Shown one piece after another: positions 7,236-17,286 of a stretch of DNA of 50,441 bases. The notes under the pieces are model-generated. The model worked only from the letters and a program-made list of their open reading frames with translations. It was not told where the DNA came from and did no database searches. Made by a program: the position numbers and the translations under genes. This DNA is from Serinicoccus kebangsaanensis (GTDB lineage: Bacteria > Actinomycetota > Actinomycetes > Actinomycetales > Dermatophilaceae): positions 1 through 50,441 of the forward strand of contig NZ_VSLG01000019.1 in NCBI RefSeq assembly GCF_008919445.1. The letters run 5' to 3'. The number at the start of each line of letters is the position of its first letter. The first letter of the stretch is position 1.

Positions 7236-8438
7236 ATGAAGCTCGCCATCCTCTCCCGGTCCCTGCGCGCCTACTCCACCCAGCGGCTGCGCACGGCCGC
7301 CCTCGACCGCGGCCACGAGGTCAAGGTGCTCGACACCCTGCGCTTCGGGATCGACCTGTCCGGCGACGAGCCGGACCTGCACTTCCGGGGCAGGCCGCTG
7401 TCGACCTACGACGCCGTGCTGCCGCGCGTCGGCGCCTCGGTGACCTACTTCGGCACCGCGGTCGTGCGCCAGTTCGAGCAGATGGACGTCTACACGCCGA
7501 ACACCGCCAACGGGATCATGAACAGCCGCGACAAGCTCCGCGCGACCCAGATCCTGTCCCGCCACGAGATCGGTATGCCGGCCACCGCCTTCGTCCGCAA
7601 CCGCGCCGAGATCCCGCACGCGATCGAGATGGTCGGCGGCGCGCCCGTCGTGGTCAAGCTGCTGGAGGGCACGCAGGGCATCGGCGTGATCCTGGCGCCC
7701 ACGATGAAGGTGGCCGAGGCGATCATCGAGACGCTGCACGGCACCAACCAGCAGGTGCTCATCCAGCGCTTCGTCAAGGAGTCCAAGGGCAAGGACGTGC
7801 GCGCCCTCGTCGTCGGCGACCGGGTCGTGGCGGCGATGCGGCGGCGCGCGCAGGGCGACGAGTTCCGCTCCAACGTGCACCGCGGCGGCACGGTCGAGAG
7901 CGTCGACCTCGACCCGGAGTACCAGGAGATCGCCGTCCGCGCAGCCCACATCATGGGCCTGCGGGTCGCCGGGGTGGACATGCTCGAGGGCAAGGACGGC
8001 CCGCTCGTCATGGAGGTCAACTCCTCCCCCGGCCTCGAGGGCATCGAGGCGGCGACCAAGCTGGACGTCGCCGGCGCGATCGTCGACTACATCGCCGACC
8101 AGGCCGGCTTCCCCGACATCGACGTGCGCCAGCGGCTCGCGGTGTCCACGGGGTATGGCGTGGCCGAGATCGCGGTCATGTCCGGCTCCGGACTGGTCGG
8201 GCAGGAGATCAAGGACTCGGGCCTGCGGGAGAAGGACATCCAGGTCCTCACCCTGCACCGCGGCACCCGGGTCGTCCCCAACCCGGCCGGCAGCAAGGTG
8301 CTCGAGGACGGCGACCGCCTGCTCTGCTTCGGCAAGCACGAGAACATGCGCTCGCTCATCCCCGCCCGCTCGCGCCGGCCCCGGCGGGTCCGCAAGCTGC
8401 CGAAGCAGCCGATCCACGAGGACACTCCCGGCGCCTGA
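7236..8438 (+). CDS. rimK: RimK-family alpha-L-glutamate ligase with C-terminal RCK/TrkA-C domain
   Basis: A 400-aa ATP-grasp enzyme. Residues 1-90 are the RimK N-terminal domain; 95-285 hold the ATP-grasp core with VVVKLLEGTQGIGVIL and the metal-binding EVNSSPGLEGIE near 268-280. RimK adds glutamate to ribosomal protein S6 or makes poly-glutamate or other peptides. An extra C-terminal domain (about 305-375: AEIAVMSGSGLVGQ, DIQVLTLHRG, LEDGDRLLCFG) matches the RCK_C/TrkA-C ligand-binding fold, which is absent from E. coli RimK (about 300 aa). It could sense a nucleotide or metabolite. The ATG at 7236 lies 25 bp from the divergent RimB-like gene. Confidence 0.9.
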   Translation: MKLAILSRSLRAYSTQRLRTAALDRGHEVKVLDTLRFGIDLSGDEPDLHFRGRPLSTYDAVLPRVGASVTYFGTAVVRQFEQMDVYTPNTANGIMNSRDKLRATQILSRHEIGMPATAFVRNRAEIPHAIEMVGGAPVVVKLLEGTQGIGVILAPTMKVAEAIIETLHGTNQQVLIQRFVKESKGKDVRALVVGDRVVAAMRRRAQGDEFRSNVHRGGTVESVDLDPEYQEIAVRAAHIMGLRVAGVDMLEGKDGPLVMEVNSSPGLEGIEAATKLDVAGAIVDYIADQAGFPDIDVRQRLAVSTGYGVAEIAVMSGSGLVGQEIKDSGLREKDIQVLTLHRGTRVVPNPAGSKVLEDGDRLLCFGKHENMRSLIPARSRRPRRVRKLPKQPIHEDTPGA

Positions 8439-8512
8439 GGTCGGCGCGCTGGGCGCAGACCCCGGCGGCCACGCGCACCCCAACCACCACACCTCCCTGC
8501 CCAGGTATGCCC

Positions 8513-9193
8513 TCAGGCCCCGGAGGCCACCTCGTCGAGGGCTTCGTCGATCGGGGTCTGGCCGCCGAGGAACTCGATGGTCCTCCCGGTGAGGTCGTCG
8601 CGGCCGATCACCGCCGCCAGCACGGCCGCCACGTCGGCGCGGGCGACGTCGCGCCCCTCCGTGCCGGCGATCTGACGGGAGCCGGTGCCGTCGCCCATGA
8701 CCTCGATCTGGCCGGTCGGGTCGTCCAGGCTCAGGTGACCCGGCGCGACGATGGTCCAGTCCAGCTGCGAGGCGCGCAGGTGGGCGTCCGCCTCGGCCTT
8801 GGCCTGGGCGTAGGCGTGGAACGGGTTGTCCTCGGGGACGCCGTGCTCCAGCCCGGCACCGAGGTAGCTGACCATGAGGTAGCGACCGGCACCTGCCCGC
8901 CCGGCGGCGTCCATGGAGCGGATGGCGGCGGCGCGGTCCACGGCATAGGTGCGGTCCGGGTCGCCCCCGCCCGCACCCGCGGACCAGACCACGACGTCCT
9001 GCCCTTGGAGCAGCTCGGTGAGCTCGTCGGTGCTCATCGTCTCGACGTCGGCGACGACCGGCGTCGCGCCGGCGTCGGTCACGTCCTCGCGATGGTCCGG
9101 GTTGCGGATCACGCCCGTCACCTCGTGCCCGCTCAGCAGCGGCCCGAGCAGCAGGGCGATCTTTCCGTGTCCTCCGATGATGGCGATACGCAT
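8513..9193 (-). CDS. NAD(P)-binding atypical SDR family protein
   Basis: A 226-aa Rossmann protein starting MRIAIIGGHGKIALLLGPLL, the glycine-rich dinucleotide loop of the SDR_a5/NmrA-like group. It continues with YLMVSYLGAG, the YAQAKAEADAHLR segment (Tyr-x-x-x-Lys-like YAQAK) and WTIVAPGHL. Members are oxidoreductases or NAD(P) sensors; no substrate can be assigned. It is convergent with rimK (74 bp apart, no clear terminator) and follows the formate-dehydrogenase-like gene, of which it may be a separate unit. Confidence 0.85.
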   Translation of the reverse strand: MRIAIIGGHGKIALLLGPLLSGHEVTGVIRNPDHREDVTDAGATPVVADVETMSTDELTELLQGQDVVVWSAGAGGGDPDRTYAVDRAAAIRSMDAAGRAGAGRYLMVSYLGAGLEHGVPEDNPFHAYAQAKAEADAHLRASQLDWTIVAPGHLSLDDPTGQIEVMGDGTGSRQIAGTEGRDVARADVAAVLAAVIGRDDLTGRTIEFLGGQTPIDEALDEVASGA

Positions 9194-9236
9194 ACCCCGG
9201 TCAACACGACTGGCGACGCGCGTGTTCCGGTATGCC

Positions 9237-11522
<2,286 letters not shown>

Positions 11523-11544
11523 GTGTCCTCCTCGCGCCGGCCGG

Positions 11545-11697
11545 TCAGCCGAAGAGCTGGGTGACGCGGGCGATCGTCTCGCCCACGCCGTAGACCAGGC
11601 CGGCACCGACGATCACCCAGAGGACGATGGCCGCGGTGCGCTCTGCCGCGTCGGCGCCCTCGGGGCGCTCGGCGGTGCTGGACGGGGAATCGGTCAT
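11545..11697 (-). CDS. MFS transporter small subunit (single-TM, 50 aa)
   Basis: A 50-aa protein with a polar, acidic N-terminus (TDSPSSTAERPEGADAAE) and one membrane segment (AAIVLWVIVGAGLVYGV). Its ATG overlaps the TGA of the OFA transporter (ATGA, 11694-11697). This architecture matches the small proteins annotated as 'MFS transporter small subunit' next to OFA-family transporters in actinobacteria. It probably binds the transporter in the membrane; the mechanism is unknown to me. Confidence 0.8.
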   Translation of the reverse strand: MTDSPSSTAERPEGADAAERTAAIVLWVIVGAGLVYGVGETIARVTQLFG

Positions 11698-13049
11698 GAG
11701 GACGCTCCTTGGGTCTCGAGCTCGTCGTCGGGGTCCGGGTCCGACTCGTGGAAGCGTGTGTCGACCGGCCGCACGAGCAGGTTCGCGACGAAGCCGACGA
11801 CGAGCACGCCCACCATGATGTAGAGGGACAGCAGGTAGAGGTCCGCACCCTCCTCGCCGCGCGCGGTCTGCAAGTCCTGGATCCCGGAGACGATGAGCGG
11901 CCCGGCGATGCCGGCGGCGGACCAGGCGGTGAGCAGGCGGCCGTGGATGGCCCCGACCTGCAGACCGCCGAAGAGGTCCTTGAGGTAGGCCGGGATGGTC
12001 GCGAAGCCGCCGCCGTAGAAGCTGAGGATCACCACGCTCATCAGCACGAAGAGCAGCAGCGAGGTGCGGCCGAGGGTCGCGACGCCGAGGTAGAGCAGGG
12101 CTCCCACGCCGAGGTAGAGCATGTAGGTGGGCTTGCGCCCGATGACGTCGGACGTGGAGGACCACACGATCCGGCCGGCCATGTTGGCCAGGCTGAGCAG
12201 GCTGACGAAGCCGGCGGCGGCGGCGGGGCCGACCCCGGAGAAGAAGTTCTGCACGATCGGGGAGGCCTGGGCCAGGATGCCGATGCCAGCGGTGACGTTG
12301 CAGAAGAGCACCGTCCACAGCAGCCAGAACTGCGGGGTCCGGATGGCGTTGCGGGCGGTGACGTCCGCCGTGGTCCTCATCGAGGTCTCGTCGGACTTCT
12401 CCGGCGGGGTCCATCCCTCCGGCTTCCAGTCCTGCGCCGGCACCCGGATGACGTAGGCGCCCAGACCCATGAGCACGGCATACACCACGCCGAGGGTGAC
12501 GAACGTCGGGACCAGACCGGCGACCGGGTCCTCGCCGCCGTAGAGCCCGAGCAGCCGGTTGCTCAGTGGCGACGCGATGAGGGCGCCGCCGCCGAAGCCC
12601 ATGATCGCCAGGCCGGTCGCCAGGCCCGGTCGGTCGGGGAACCACTTGATGAGCGTCGAGACGGGTGAGATGTAGCCCAGCCCCAGACCGATGCCGCCGA
12701 GCACGCCGTAGCCGAGGTAGACGATCCACAGCTGACCGGCCGAGACACCCAGGGCGGAGACCAGGAAGCCCGCGACCCACAGCGCCGCGGCGACCGCCAT
12801 CGTCTTGCGCGGGCCGTTGCGCTCCACCCAGGTCCCCAGGATCGCCGCGGACAGGCCGAGCATGACGATCGAGATGGAGAAGATGGTGGAGACCGCGGTG
12901 GCGGAGGCGCCGAAGCGCTCCTCGAGCGGGATGTTGAAGACGCTAAAGGCATACACCTGACCGATGGACAGGTGCACGGCGAGCGCGGCAGGCGGCACGA
13001 ACCACCGGTTGAACCCGGGGCCGGCGACGGTGCGCTCCCGGGCGAGCAT
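11694..13049 (-). CDS. OFA-family MFS transporter (oxalate/formate antiporter type)
   Basis: A 451-aa, 12-TM major facilitator of the oxalate:formate antiporter family. Family blocks include HLSIGQVYAFSVFNIPLE at TM1, GLGLGYISPVSTLIKWFPDRPGLATGLAIMGFGGGALI in TM4-5, and GFVSLLSLANMAGRIVWSSTSDVIGR at TM8. A central loop (about 200-235) carries PAQDWKPEGW, typical of the group. The start at ATG 13049 follows an AGGAGT ribosome site; the frame extends further but without a site. It is the first gene of the operon with the 50-aa small subunit and the FdhF/YdeP oxidoreductase. Transport of formate, oxalate or a related monocarboxylate is inferred from family and context. Confidence 0.9.
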   Translation of the reverse strand: MLARERTVAGPGFNRWFVPPAALAVHLSIGQVYAFSVFNIPLEERFGASATAVSTIFSISIVMLGLSAAILGTWVERNGPRKTMAVAAALWVAGFLVSALGVSAGQLWIVYLGYGVLGGIGLGLGYISPVSTLIKWFPDRPGLATGLAIMGFGGGALIASPLSNRLLGLYGGEDPVAGLVPTFVTLGVVYAVLMGLGAYVIRVPAQDWKPEGWTPPEKSDETSMRTTADVTARNAIRTPQFWLLWTVLFCNVTAGIGILAQASPIVQNFFSGVGPAAAAGFVSLLSLANMAGRIVWSSTSDVIGRKPTYMLYLGVGALLYLGVATLGRTSLLLFVLMSVVILSFYGGGFATIPAYLKDLFGGLQVGAIHGRLLTAWSAAGIAGPLIVSGIQDLQTARGEEGADLYLLSLYIMVGVLVVGFVANLLVRPVDTRFHESDPDPDDELETQGASS

Positions 13050-13148
13050 GGGGACTCCTCGCGTGACAGGAGTGACGGGAAGGGACACCCCAGCCTCACA
13101 CGTCAGCGGCCGGTCGGCATGTCGAGCCGCGCGTCACCGCCTGCCTGC

Positions 13149-13355
13149 TCACTCCTCGACGAGTCGGAAGATCTCCTCGACCGGCCGCCCCAGGAGCCGG
13201 GCGATGCGCAGGGCCAGCGGCAGGCTGGGGTCGAACCTCCCGGTCTCGATCGCGTTGATGGTCTGCCGGGAGACACCCAGCTCCTCCGCCAGCCGCCCCT
13301 GGCTCCAGCCCCGCTCGGAGCGCAGCGCCCGCAGGACGCTGGTGGTCTCAGCCAC
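13149..13355 (-). CDS. Small XRE-family transcriptional regulator
   Basis: A 68-aa protein that is essentially one Cro/C1 helix-turn-helix: LRALRSERGWSQGRLAEELG (helices 1-2), then VSRQTINAIETGRFDPSLPLALRIARLLGRPVEEIFRL. It belongs to the very short XRE regulators that sit next to a small membrane protein gene. The GTG start overlaps the stop of the membrane-protein gene by 8 bp, so expression is coupled. Two CAAG-N4-CTTG sites just upstream of the operon (13743-13782) are good candidates for its operators. Confidence 0.88.
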   Translation of the reverse strand: MAETTSVLRALRSERGWSQGRLAEELGVSRQTINAIETGRFDPSLPLALRIARLLGRPVEEIFRLVEE

Positions 13356-13737
13356 CCAGCCGCTCCAGGTGGATCGTGTAGCGCACCCAGAACAGCGCCA
13401 CCATGCCCAGCAGGCACAGGACGGCCCACACCATGGGCAGTGCCCCCGGCACGACGGTCAGCGCCAGAATGGTGAGGGCGACGAGGATCAGTGAGCCCTC
13501 GAAGGCGTCGCTGCGCGCGGCGTGGGTGGCGCGGCTCTCCACGCTGTCGGGGGCGTCGGCGCGCCGCGCGGCACGGCGTCGGCGGGCGCTGATGTTGGTG
13601 GCCAGACCGACCGGCACGACCACCAGGACGGTGGCCAGGATCCGGAGCCAGGTCGCCCCGTCCTCGGCGACGTAGAGCAGCGCGATGCCCCCGACGGCGA
13701 GGAGCGCCGTCACCAGCCAGATCGTCCGTGTGGTCAT
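13348..13737 (-). CDS. Membrane protein partnered with the XRE regulator
   Basis: A 129-aa integral membrane protein with four hydrophobic segments (about 5-20, 28-45, 80-98, 102-120) and a basic loop RRRRAARRAD in the middle. I do not recognise a named family; small membrane proteins of this kind commonly precede a short XRE regulator in Gram-positive bacteria and may modulate it or be its main target. The ATG at 13737 is chosen because hydrophobic sequence begins there and the operator pair lies directly upstream; the frame is open to 13779. Confidence 0.75.
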   Translation of the reverse strand: MTTRTIWLVTALLAVGGIALLYVAEDGATWLRILATVLVVVPVGLATNISARRRRAARRADAPDSVESRATHAARSDAFEGSLILVALTILALTVVPGALPMVWAVLCLLGMVALFWVRYTIHLERLGG

Positions 13738-13740
13738 GAT

Positions 13741-13785
13741 GTCAAGTGTGCTTGTCACTTCTGCGCCTGTCAAGCACACTTGTCA
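13741..13785. promoter_or_regulatory. Paired CAAG-N4-CTTG operators upstream of XRE operon
   Basis: Two palindromic sites, CAAG-tgtg-CTTG (13743-13754) and CAAG-caca-CTTG (13771-13782), both followed by TCA, are centred exactly 28 bp apart. They are also reverse complements of each other in the spacer. They lie immediately upstream of the membrane protein/XRE operon and touch the stop of the convergent-side SRPBCC gene. Binding by the 68-aa XRE regulator is inferred from position. Confidence 0.75.
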
Positions 13786-14289
13786 GTAGTTTCGCTCAGG
13801 GGGACCAAGAGGTCCGTCGCGGCCCAGCCCGGCGCGGGCCGAGCGCATCATCGCGGCGTGGTTGGCGCGCAGTGCCCAGCGGACGGGAGGGAGCGCGGCG
13901 AGGTGACGCAGGCCGGGCTTGGTCAGCAGCACCCGCTGCTCCCAGACCATGCGGCACCCGGCGGGGATCCGCGTGACCTGCACCTCGACATACCCCTGCA
14001 GGTCTCCCTCGATGCCGACCCGCAGCTGCCCGGCCTCCCGGTCCTCGCGCTCGCGGACGAGGGTCAGGTGCAGCGGCGCGGGGAGGAGGCTCCGGACGCG
14101 GACCCGCGCCCGGTCGGAGGCCAGCTGCTCGACCAAGCGCACCTGTCGCCACCACGTCGGGTAGGCCTCGAGGTCGACGAGCCGGTCCAGCACCGTCGCG
14201 GGCTCGACCGGCAGGGTCCAGTCCTCGTGGAAGCGGAACTCGCGGCCCCCGTCCGAGGGCCGCGGTGGGGTGGGCATACCGGCCATCAT
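13783..14289 (-). CDS. SRPBCC (START/polyketide-cyclase-like) family protein
   Basis: A 168-aa single-domain protein with the SRPBCC pattern: FRFHEDWTLPVEPATVLDRLVDLEAYPTWW at the N-terminus (strand plus lipid-pocket helix), VEVQVTRIPAGCRMVWEQRVLL in the middle and a long basic C-terminal helix (RWALRANHAAMMRSARAGL). Such proteins bind hydrophobic ligands or act as cyclases; no ligand can be predicted. Two in-frame ATGs start the gene (14289 and 14286). The stop codon abuts the XRE operator pair. Confidence 0.83.
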   Translation of the reverse strand: MMAGMPTPPRPSDGGREFRFHEDWTLPVEPATVLDRLVDLEAYPTWWRQVRLVEQLASDRARVRVRSLLPAPLHLTLVREREDREAGQLRVGIEGDLQGYVEVQVTRIPAGCRMVWEQRVLLTKPGLRHLAALPPVRWALRANHAAMMRSARAGLGRDGPLGPPERNY

Positions 14290-14333
14290 CGGGCACGCCC
14301 TGCGGATCTTCTACGCAGAAGCTGCACCGATGT

Positions 14334-14347
14334 CGTGATGCATCACG
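14334..14347. promoter_or_regulatory. 14-bp perfect palindrome CGTGATGCATCACG
   Basis: This perfect palindrome lies 45 bp upstream of the SRPBCC start and 32 bp downstream of the cbiX/sirB stop. It could be an operator for the SRPBCC gene or part of a transcript end; it is too short and lacks a T-tract for a classical terminator. Confidence 0.5.
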
Positions 14348-14378
14348 GCAGACGTACAACATCTGCGTATGAGCGGTC

Positions 14379-15077
14379 TCAGGACGCGGACACGGCCTCG
14401 CGGTAGCGCCGGGCGACGAGCGCGCTCACCAGGTCGTGGGTGCCCAGCGGCTCGGTCGGGGCGCAGCCGGCGGCGAGGGCGACGGCGTGCGCCTGGTCGA
14501 GGAAGTAGCCGGGCGAGAGCAGGTGCGCGGCCACCGCGACGCGGGTATGCCCGGCCTCCCGCAGGCGGGCCAGCTCGTCCGTGGGGCGCGGGCCGGGCCC
14601 GCTGAGGAAGGCGGTCGTGGGCACCGCGGAGAGCGCGGCGGCGACACCCTCGGCGACCTCGGCCACCTCGGCCCGGGCGCCGTCGACGCTCGACCCGGCC
14701 CCGATGACGAGCAGCGCCTCGGGCGACTCCTCGCCACGCACTGCCCAGGCGTCGCGGACCCGGTCGGTCAGAGCGCGCACCACCTCGTCGGCGGCGCCGA
14801 GCGCGGGCGTCACCGTCGCACCGGCGACGGCCTCGACGGCCGTGGGGACGTCGTGGCGCACGTGGTATCCGGAGGCCAGGAAGAGCGGCACCACGACGGG
14901 CGCGTCCACCTCGGCCAGCACCTCGTCCAGCGTCGGTCCGCAGACGTCGACGAAACCGACGGTCGGAGGGCCTGGCATCCCGAGCTCCTGCAGCGCGCGG
15001 GTGGCGCAGCCGCGGACCACCGCCTGCCCCTCCAGGCTGGCGGTGCCGTGCGCGGCCACCACGAGCGGGCGGCTCAC
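14379..15077 (-). CDS. CbiX/SirB-type sirohydrochlorin chelatase
   Basis: A 232-aa class II chelatase. VVAAHGT (metal-binding H10) begins the first half and LFLASGYHVRHD (H72) closes the metal site; a second, diverged half starts at ALLVIGAGSS. The family inserts Fe2+ or Co2+ into sirohydrochlorin. Its GTG overlaps the cysG stop (15074-15077), and the operon also encodes APS reductase, so the likely job is the ferrochelatase step of siroheme synthesis for assimilatory sulfite reduction. This would complement CysG even though CysG has its own precorrin-2 dehydrogenase domain. Sulfite reductase itself is not in the window. Confidence 0.87.
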   Translation of the reverse strand: MSRPLVVAAHGTASLEGQAVVRGCATRALQELGMPGPPTVGFVDVCGPTLDEVLAEVDAPVVVPLFLASGYHVRHDVPTAVEAVAGATVTPALGAADEVVRALTDRVRDAWAVRGEESPEALLVIGAGSSVDGARAEVAEVAEGVAAALSAVPTTAFLSGPGPRPTDELARLREAGHTRVAVAAHLLSPGYFLDQAHAVALAAGCAPTEPLGTHDLVSALVARRYREAVSAS

Positions 15078-16312
15078 GCGACCGCCCCTGCCGACCCCCT
15101 CGCCGCACCGGCCCAGCCGTGCGCCAGGGTGACGACGTCGCCGACGACCACGACCGCGGGCGAGGCGACGCCGACCCGCTCGGCCCGGTCCGCGATGTCG
15201 GCCAGGGTGCCGAGCGTGACCCGCTGCTGCGGGGTCCAGCCGTTCTCCACGATCCCGACCGGGCAGGTGCTGGGACGCCCCGCCTGCACCAGCCCCGCGG
15301 CGGTCTCGCGCAGGCTGCCGACCCCCATGAGCACCACGAGCGTGTGGTCGGTGCCGGTCGGCAGGCCGGGCAGCTCGTCGTGCCCGGTGACCACGGTGAA
15401 TCCGCGGGCCAGGCCGCGGTGGGTGACGGGGATGCCCGCCGCCGCCGGGACCGAGACGGCGCTGGTCACGCCGGGGACGACCTCGACCTTGACGCCCACC
15501 GCCTCGCAGGCGGCGCGCTCCTCCCCGCCGCGACCGAGGACATACGGGTCGCCACCCTTGAGCCGCACGACGCCCCGGCCGCGCAGCGCCTCCTCCACGA
15601 GGATCCGGTTGATCTCGCCCTGCGGGACCGGGTGGTGCCGCGGCGACTTGCCCACGTCCACGACCCGGGTGCTCTCGGGCAGCCGCGCGAGCAGCGCCTG
15701 GGGCACGAGCCGGTCGGTGACCACGACGTCGGCGGCGGCGAGCAACGTCGCGGCGCGGCGGGTGAGCAGGCGCTCGTCGCCCGGTCCGGCCCCCACCAGC
15801 GCGACCCACCCCCCGGTCGGCCGGCGGCCGCGCAGGTCCACGATGCCGCTGGTCAGGTGGTCGACGAGGCTGTTGCGGATGGTGGCTGCGCGCCTCGGGT
15901 CGCCGCCCGCGTGCACGGCCACCCGCACGTCCCCGGCCGGGGTCGGCACCTCCGCCCGGGCCGGCACCTGGGCGCTGCCGGTGGTCGCGTCGCCCGCGTT
16001 GACGCAGAAGGTGTGCCGGGCCTCCGCGTCCTCGGCGACGGCCCGGTCGGTCGCCGGGTCGCCGGTCGCGGTGTGCACGAGGAAGGCGCCGTCGAGGTCG
16101 TGGGCACCGGCATACCGTCGGCGGGTCCAGACGACGTGGCCCGCGGCGGCCAGGTCGGCCAGCTCCGCGACGACGGTCGGCGCGACCACCTCGATCGCGG
16201 CCCCCTCGGCGAGCAGGTCTCTCACGCGCCGGGCGGTGACGGCACCGCCGCCCACCGCGACGACGCGTCGGCCCTGCAGCGACAGGTCGAGGAGGAAGGG
16301 CCCGGCGCTCAC
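15074..16312 (-). CDS. cysG: Siroheme synthase CysG (precorrin-2 dehydrogenase + uroporphyrinogen-III C-methyltransferase)
   Basis: A 412-aa bifunctional enzyme. The N-terminal domain (1-150) has VVAVGGGAVTARR (18-29), the NAD-binding loop of precorrin-2 dehydrogenase/ferrochelatase. The C-terminal domain (168-400) is the SAM-dependent uroporphyrinogen-III methyltransferase, with VALVGAGPGD (170-179), VRLKGGDPYVLGRGGEE and VVPGVTSAVSVPAAAGIPVTHRG. Together they turn uroporphyrinogen III into sirohydrochlorin. The length is somewhat below E. coli CysG (about 457 aa). It starts with GTG overlapping the cysH stop and ends overlapping cbiX, so all three genes are translationally coupled. Confidence 0.92.
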   Translation of the reverse strand: MSAGPFLLDLSLQGRRVVAVGGGAVTARRVRDLLAEGAAIEVVAPTVVAELADLAAAGHVVWTRRRYAGAHDLDGAFLVHTATGDPATDRAVAEDAEARHTFCVNAGDATTGSAQVPARAEVPTPAGDVRVAVHAGGDPRRAATIRNSLVDHLTSGIVDLRGRRPTGGWVALVGAGPGDERLLTRRAATLLAAADVVVTDRLVPQALLARLPESTRVVDVGKSPRHHPVPQGEINRILVEEALRGRGVVRLKGGDPYVLGRGGEERAACEAVGVKVEVVPGVTSAVSVPAAAGIPVTHRGLARGFTVVTGHDELPGLPTGTDHTLVVLMGVGSLRETAAGLVQAGRPSTCPVGIVENGWTPQQRVTLGTLADIADRAERVGVASPAVVVVGDVVTLAHGWAGAARGSAGAVA

Positions 16313-17082
16313 GATGCCGCCTCGCGCGATTCGGAGGCGTCGGCCTCGGGGCCGCCGTGCAGGCCGCACTCGGTCTTGGCGAAGCCGGACCACCGGCCGG
16401 CCCGCGGGTCGTCGCCCGGCGCCACCGCACGGGTGCAGGGGCTGCACCCGATCGAGGGATAGCCCCGGGACAGCAGCGGGTTGGCGGGCAGGTCGTGCAG
16501 GTCGGCGTAGAGCCGGACCTCTTCGTCGCTCCAGGCCGCGAGCGGGTTGATCTTGACCAGCCCGAAGCTCTCGTCGAAGGCCACGACCGGGGTGTCCGCG
16601 CGGGTCGGTCCCTCGGCGCGGCGCACACCGGTGACCCAGGCGGAGTAGCCGGCCAGGGCGCGGCGCAGCGGCTCCACCTTGCGCATCGCGCAGCAGGCGC
16701 CCGGGTCCCGGTCGTGCAGCCGTGGCCCGAGCTGCGCGTCCTGCTCGGCCACGGTGAGGTCGGGCCGCAGGTCGACGACGGTCACGTCGAGCTCGGCCGC
16801 CACCCGGTCGCGGGTCGCCAGCGTCTCCGCGAAGTGGTAGCCGGTGTCCAGGAAGAGCACGTCCACCCCTGGCCGGTGCCGGGAGGCGAGGTGCGGGAGG
16901 ACTGACTCGGCCATGCTGGAGGCCACCGCCAGCCCGGCCCCGAAGGTGTGCGCGGCCCAGGAGAGGACGGTGTCGGCGTCGGCGTCGGCATAGCGCTCGG
17001 CCGCGTCGGCGGCGCAGGCGCGCAGGTGGTCGCGCTGGGCGCGCTCGGAGCGCGTGGCCAGGTGCAGCTCGGTGATGCTCAT
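16309..17082 (-). CDS. cysH: Adenylyl-sulfate (APS) reductase, CysH family
   Basis: A 257-aa thioredoxin-dependent reductase giving sulfite. FLDTGYHFAET (77-87) is the substrate-binding loop; the iron-sulfur cysteine pattern is complete: CC (130-131) in GACCAMRKVEPL and C213/C216 in GCSPC. The catalytic C239 lies in KTECGLH. The paired Cys ligands of a 4Fe-4S cluster indicate an APS rather than PAPS preference. A GAGGTGA ribosome site precedes the ATG. It is the first gene of the cysH-cysG-cbiX operon, and a sulfur-type leader peptide lies 88 bp upstream. Confidence 0.93.
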   Translation of the reverse strand: MSITELHLATRSERAQRDHLRACAADAAERYADADADTVLSWAAHTFGAGLAVASSMAESVLPHLASRHRPGVDVLFLDTGYHFAETLATRDRVAAELDVTVVDLRPDLTVAEQDAQLGPRLHDRDPGACCAMRKVEPLRRALAGYSAWVTGVRRAEGPTRADTPVVAFDESFGLVKINPLAAWSDEEVRLYADLHDLPANPLLSRGYPSIGCSPCTRAVAPGDDPRAGRWSGFAKTECGLHGGPEADASESREAAS

Positions 17083-17170
17083 CGGTGGTCACCTCGGGGA
17101 CGTCGCTGGGCTGGGTCGCGCGGACGACCGTGGGTGGTGGTCCGCGGCAACCCGGGTGGGCGGGATGCGG

Positions 17171-17257
17171 TCAGCGACGGGCGCACATCAGCATGCTACT
17201 GACGCGCAGGAGGTCTACTTCGTGACGCGCGGTGAGGCGCCAACCCCGAGAGTGCAT
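17171..17257 (-). CDS. Cysteine-type regulatory leader peptide (28 aa) upstream of cysH
   Basis: A 28-aa open frame (MHSRGWRL..., ending MLMCARR then TGA) contains RHEVDLLRVSSMLMCARR. This closely fits the 'putative leader peptide' pattern of actinobacterial sulfur operons, roughly RHVDLxRVxSxLCxR. Such peptides act in cis: ribosome progress through the late Cys codon reports cysteine supply and controls the operon downstream. It ends 88 bp before the cysH start. An inverted repeat GTGCATG-N7-CATGCAC (17252-17272) overlaps its start codon. Confidence 0.78.
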   Translation of the reverse strand: MHSRGWRLTARHEVDLLRVSSMLMCARR

Positions 17258-17272
17258 GGGTCCATCATGCAC
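17252..17272. promoter_or_regulatory. Inverted repeat overlapping leader-peptide start
   Basis: GTGCATG-ggtccat-CATGCAC, 7-bp perfect arms with a 7-bp spacer, covers the start codon of the leader peptide and lies in the promoter region of the cysH operon. It is a candidate operator for a sulfur regulator or a translational control hairpin; the sequence alone does not decide. Confidence 0.5.
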
Positions 17273-17286
17273 AGTTATGCATGCGG

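Noticed and set aside
5685-8492. Very long minus-strand open frame (935 codons) across rimK
   Set aside because: The extension beyond 6725 is a GC-driven shadow of rimK and the RimB-like gene; its residues are low complexity (Ala, Arg, Gly, His) and show no motifs. Only the aspartoacylase part is real.
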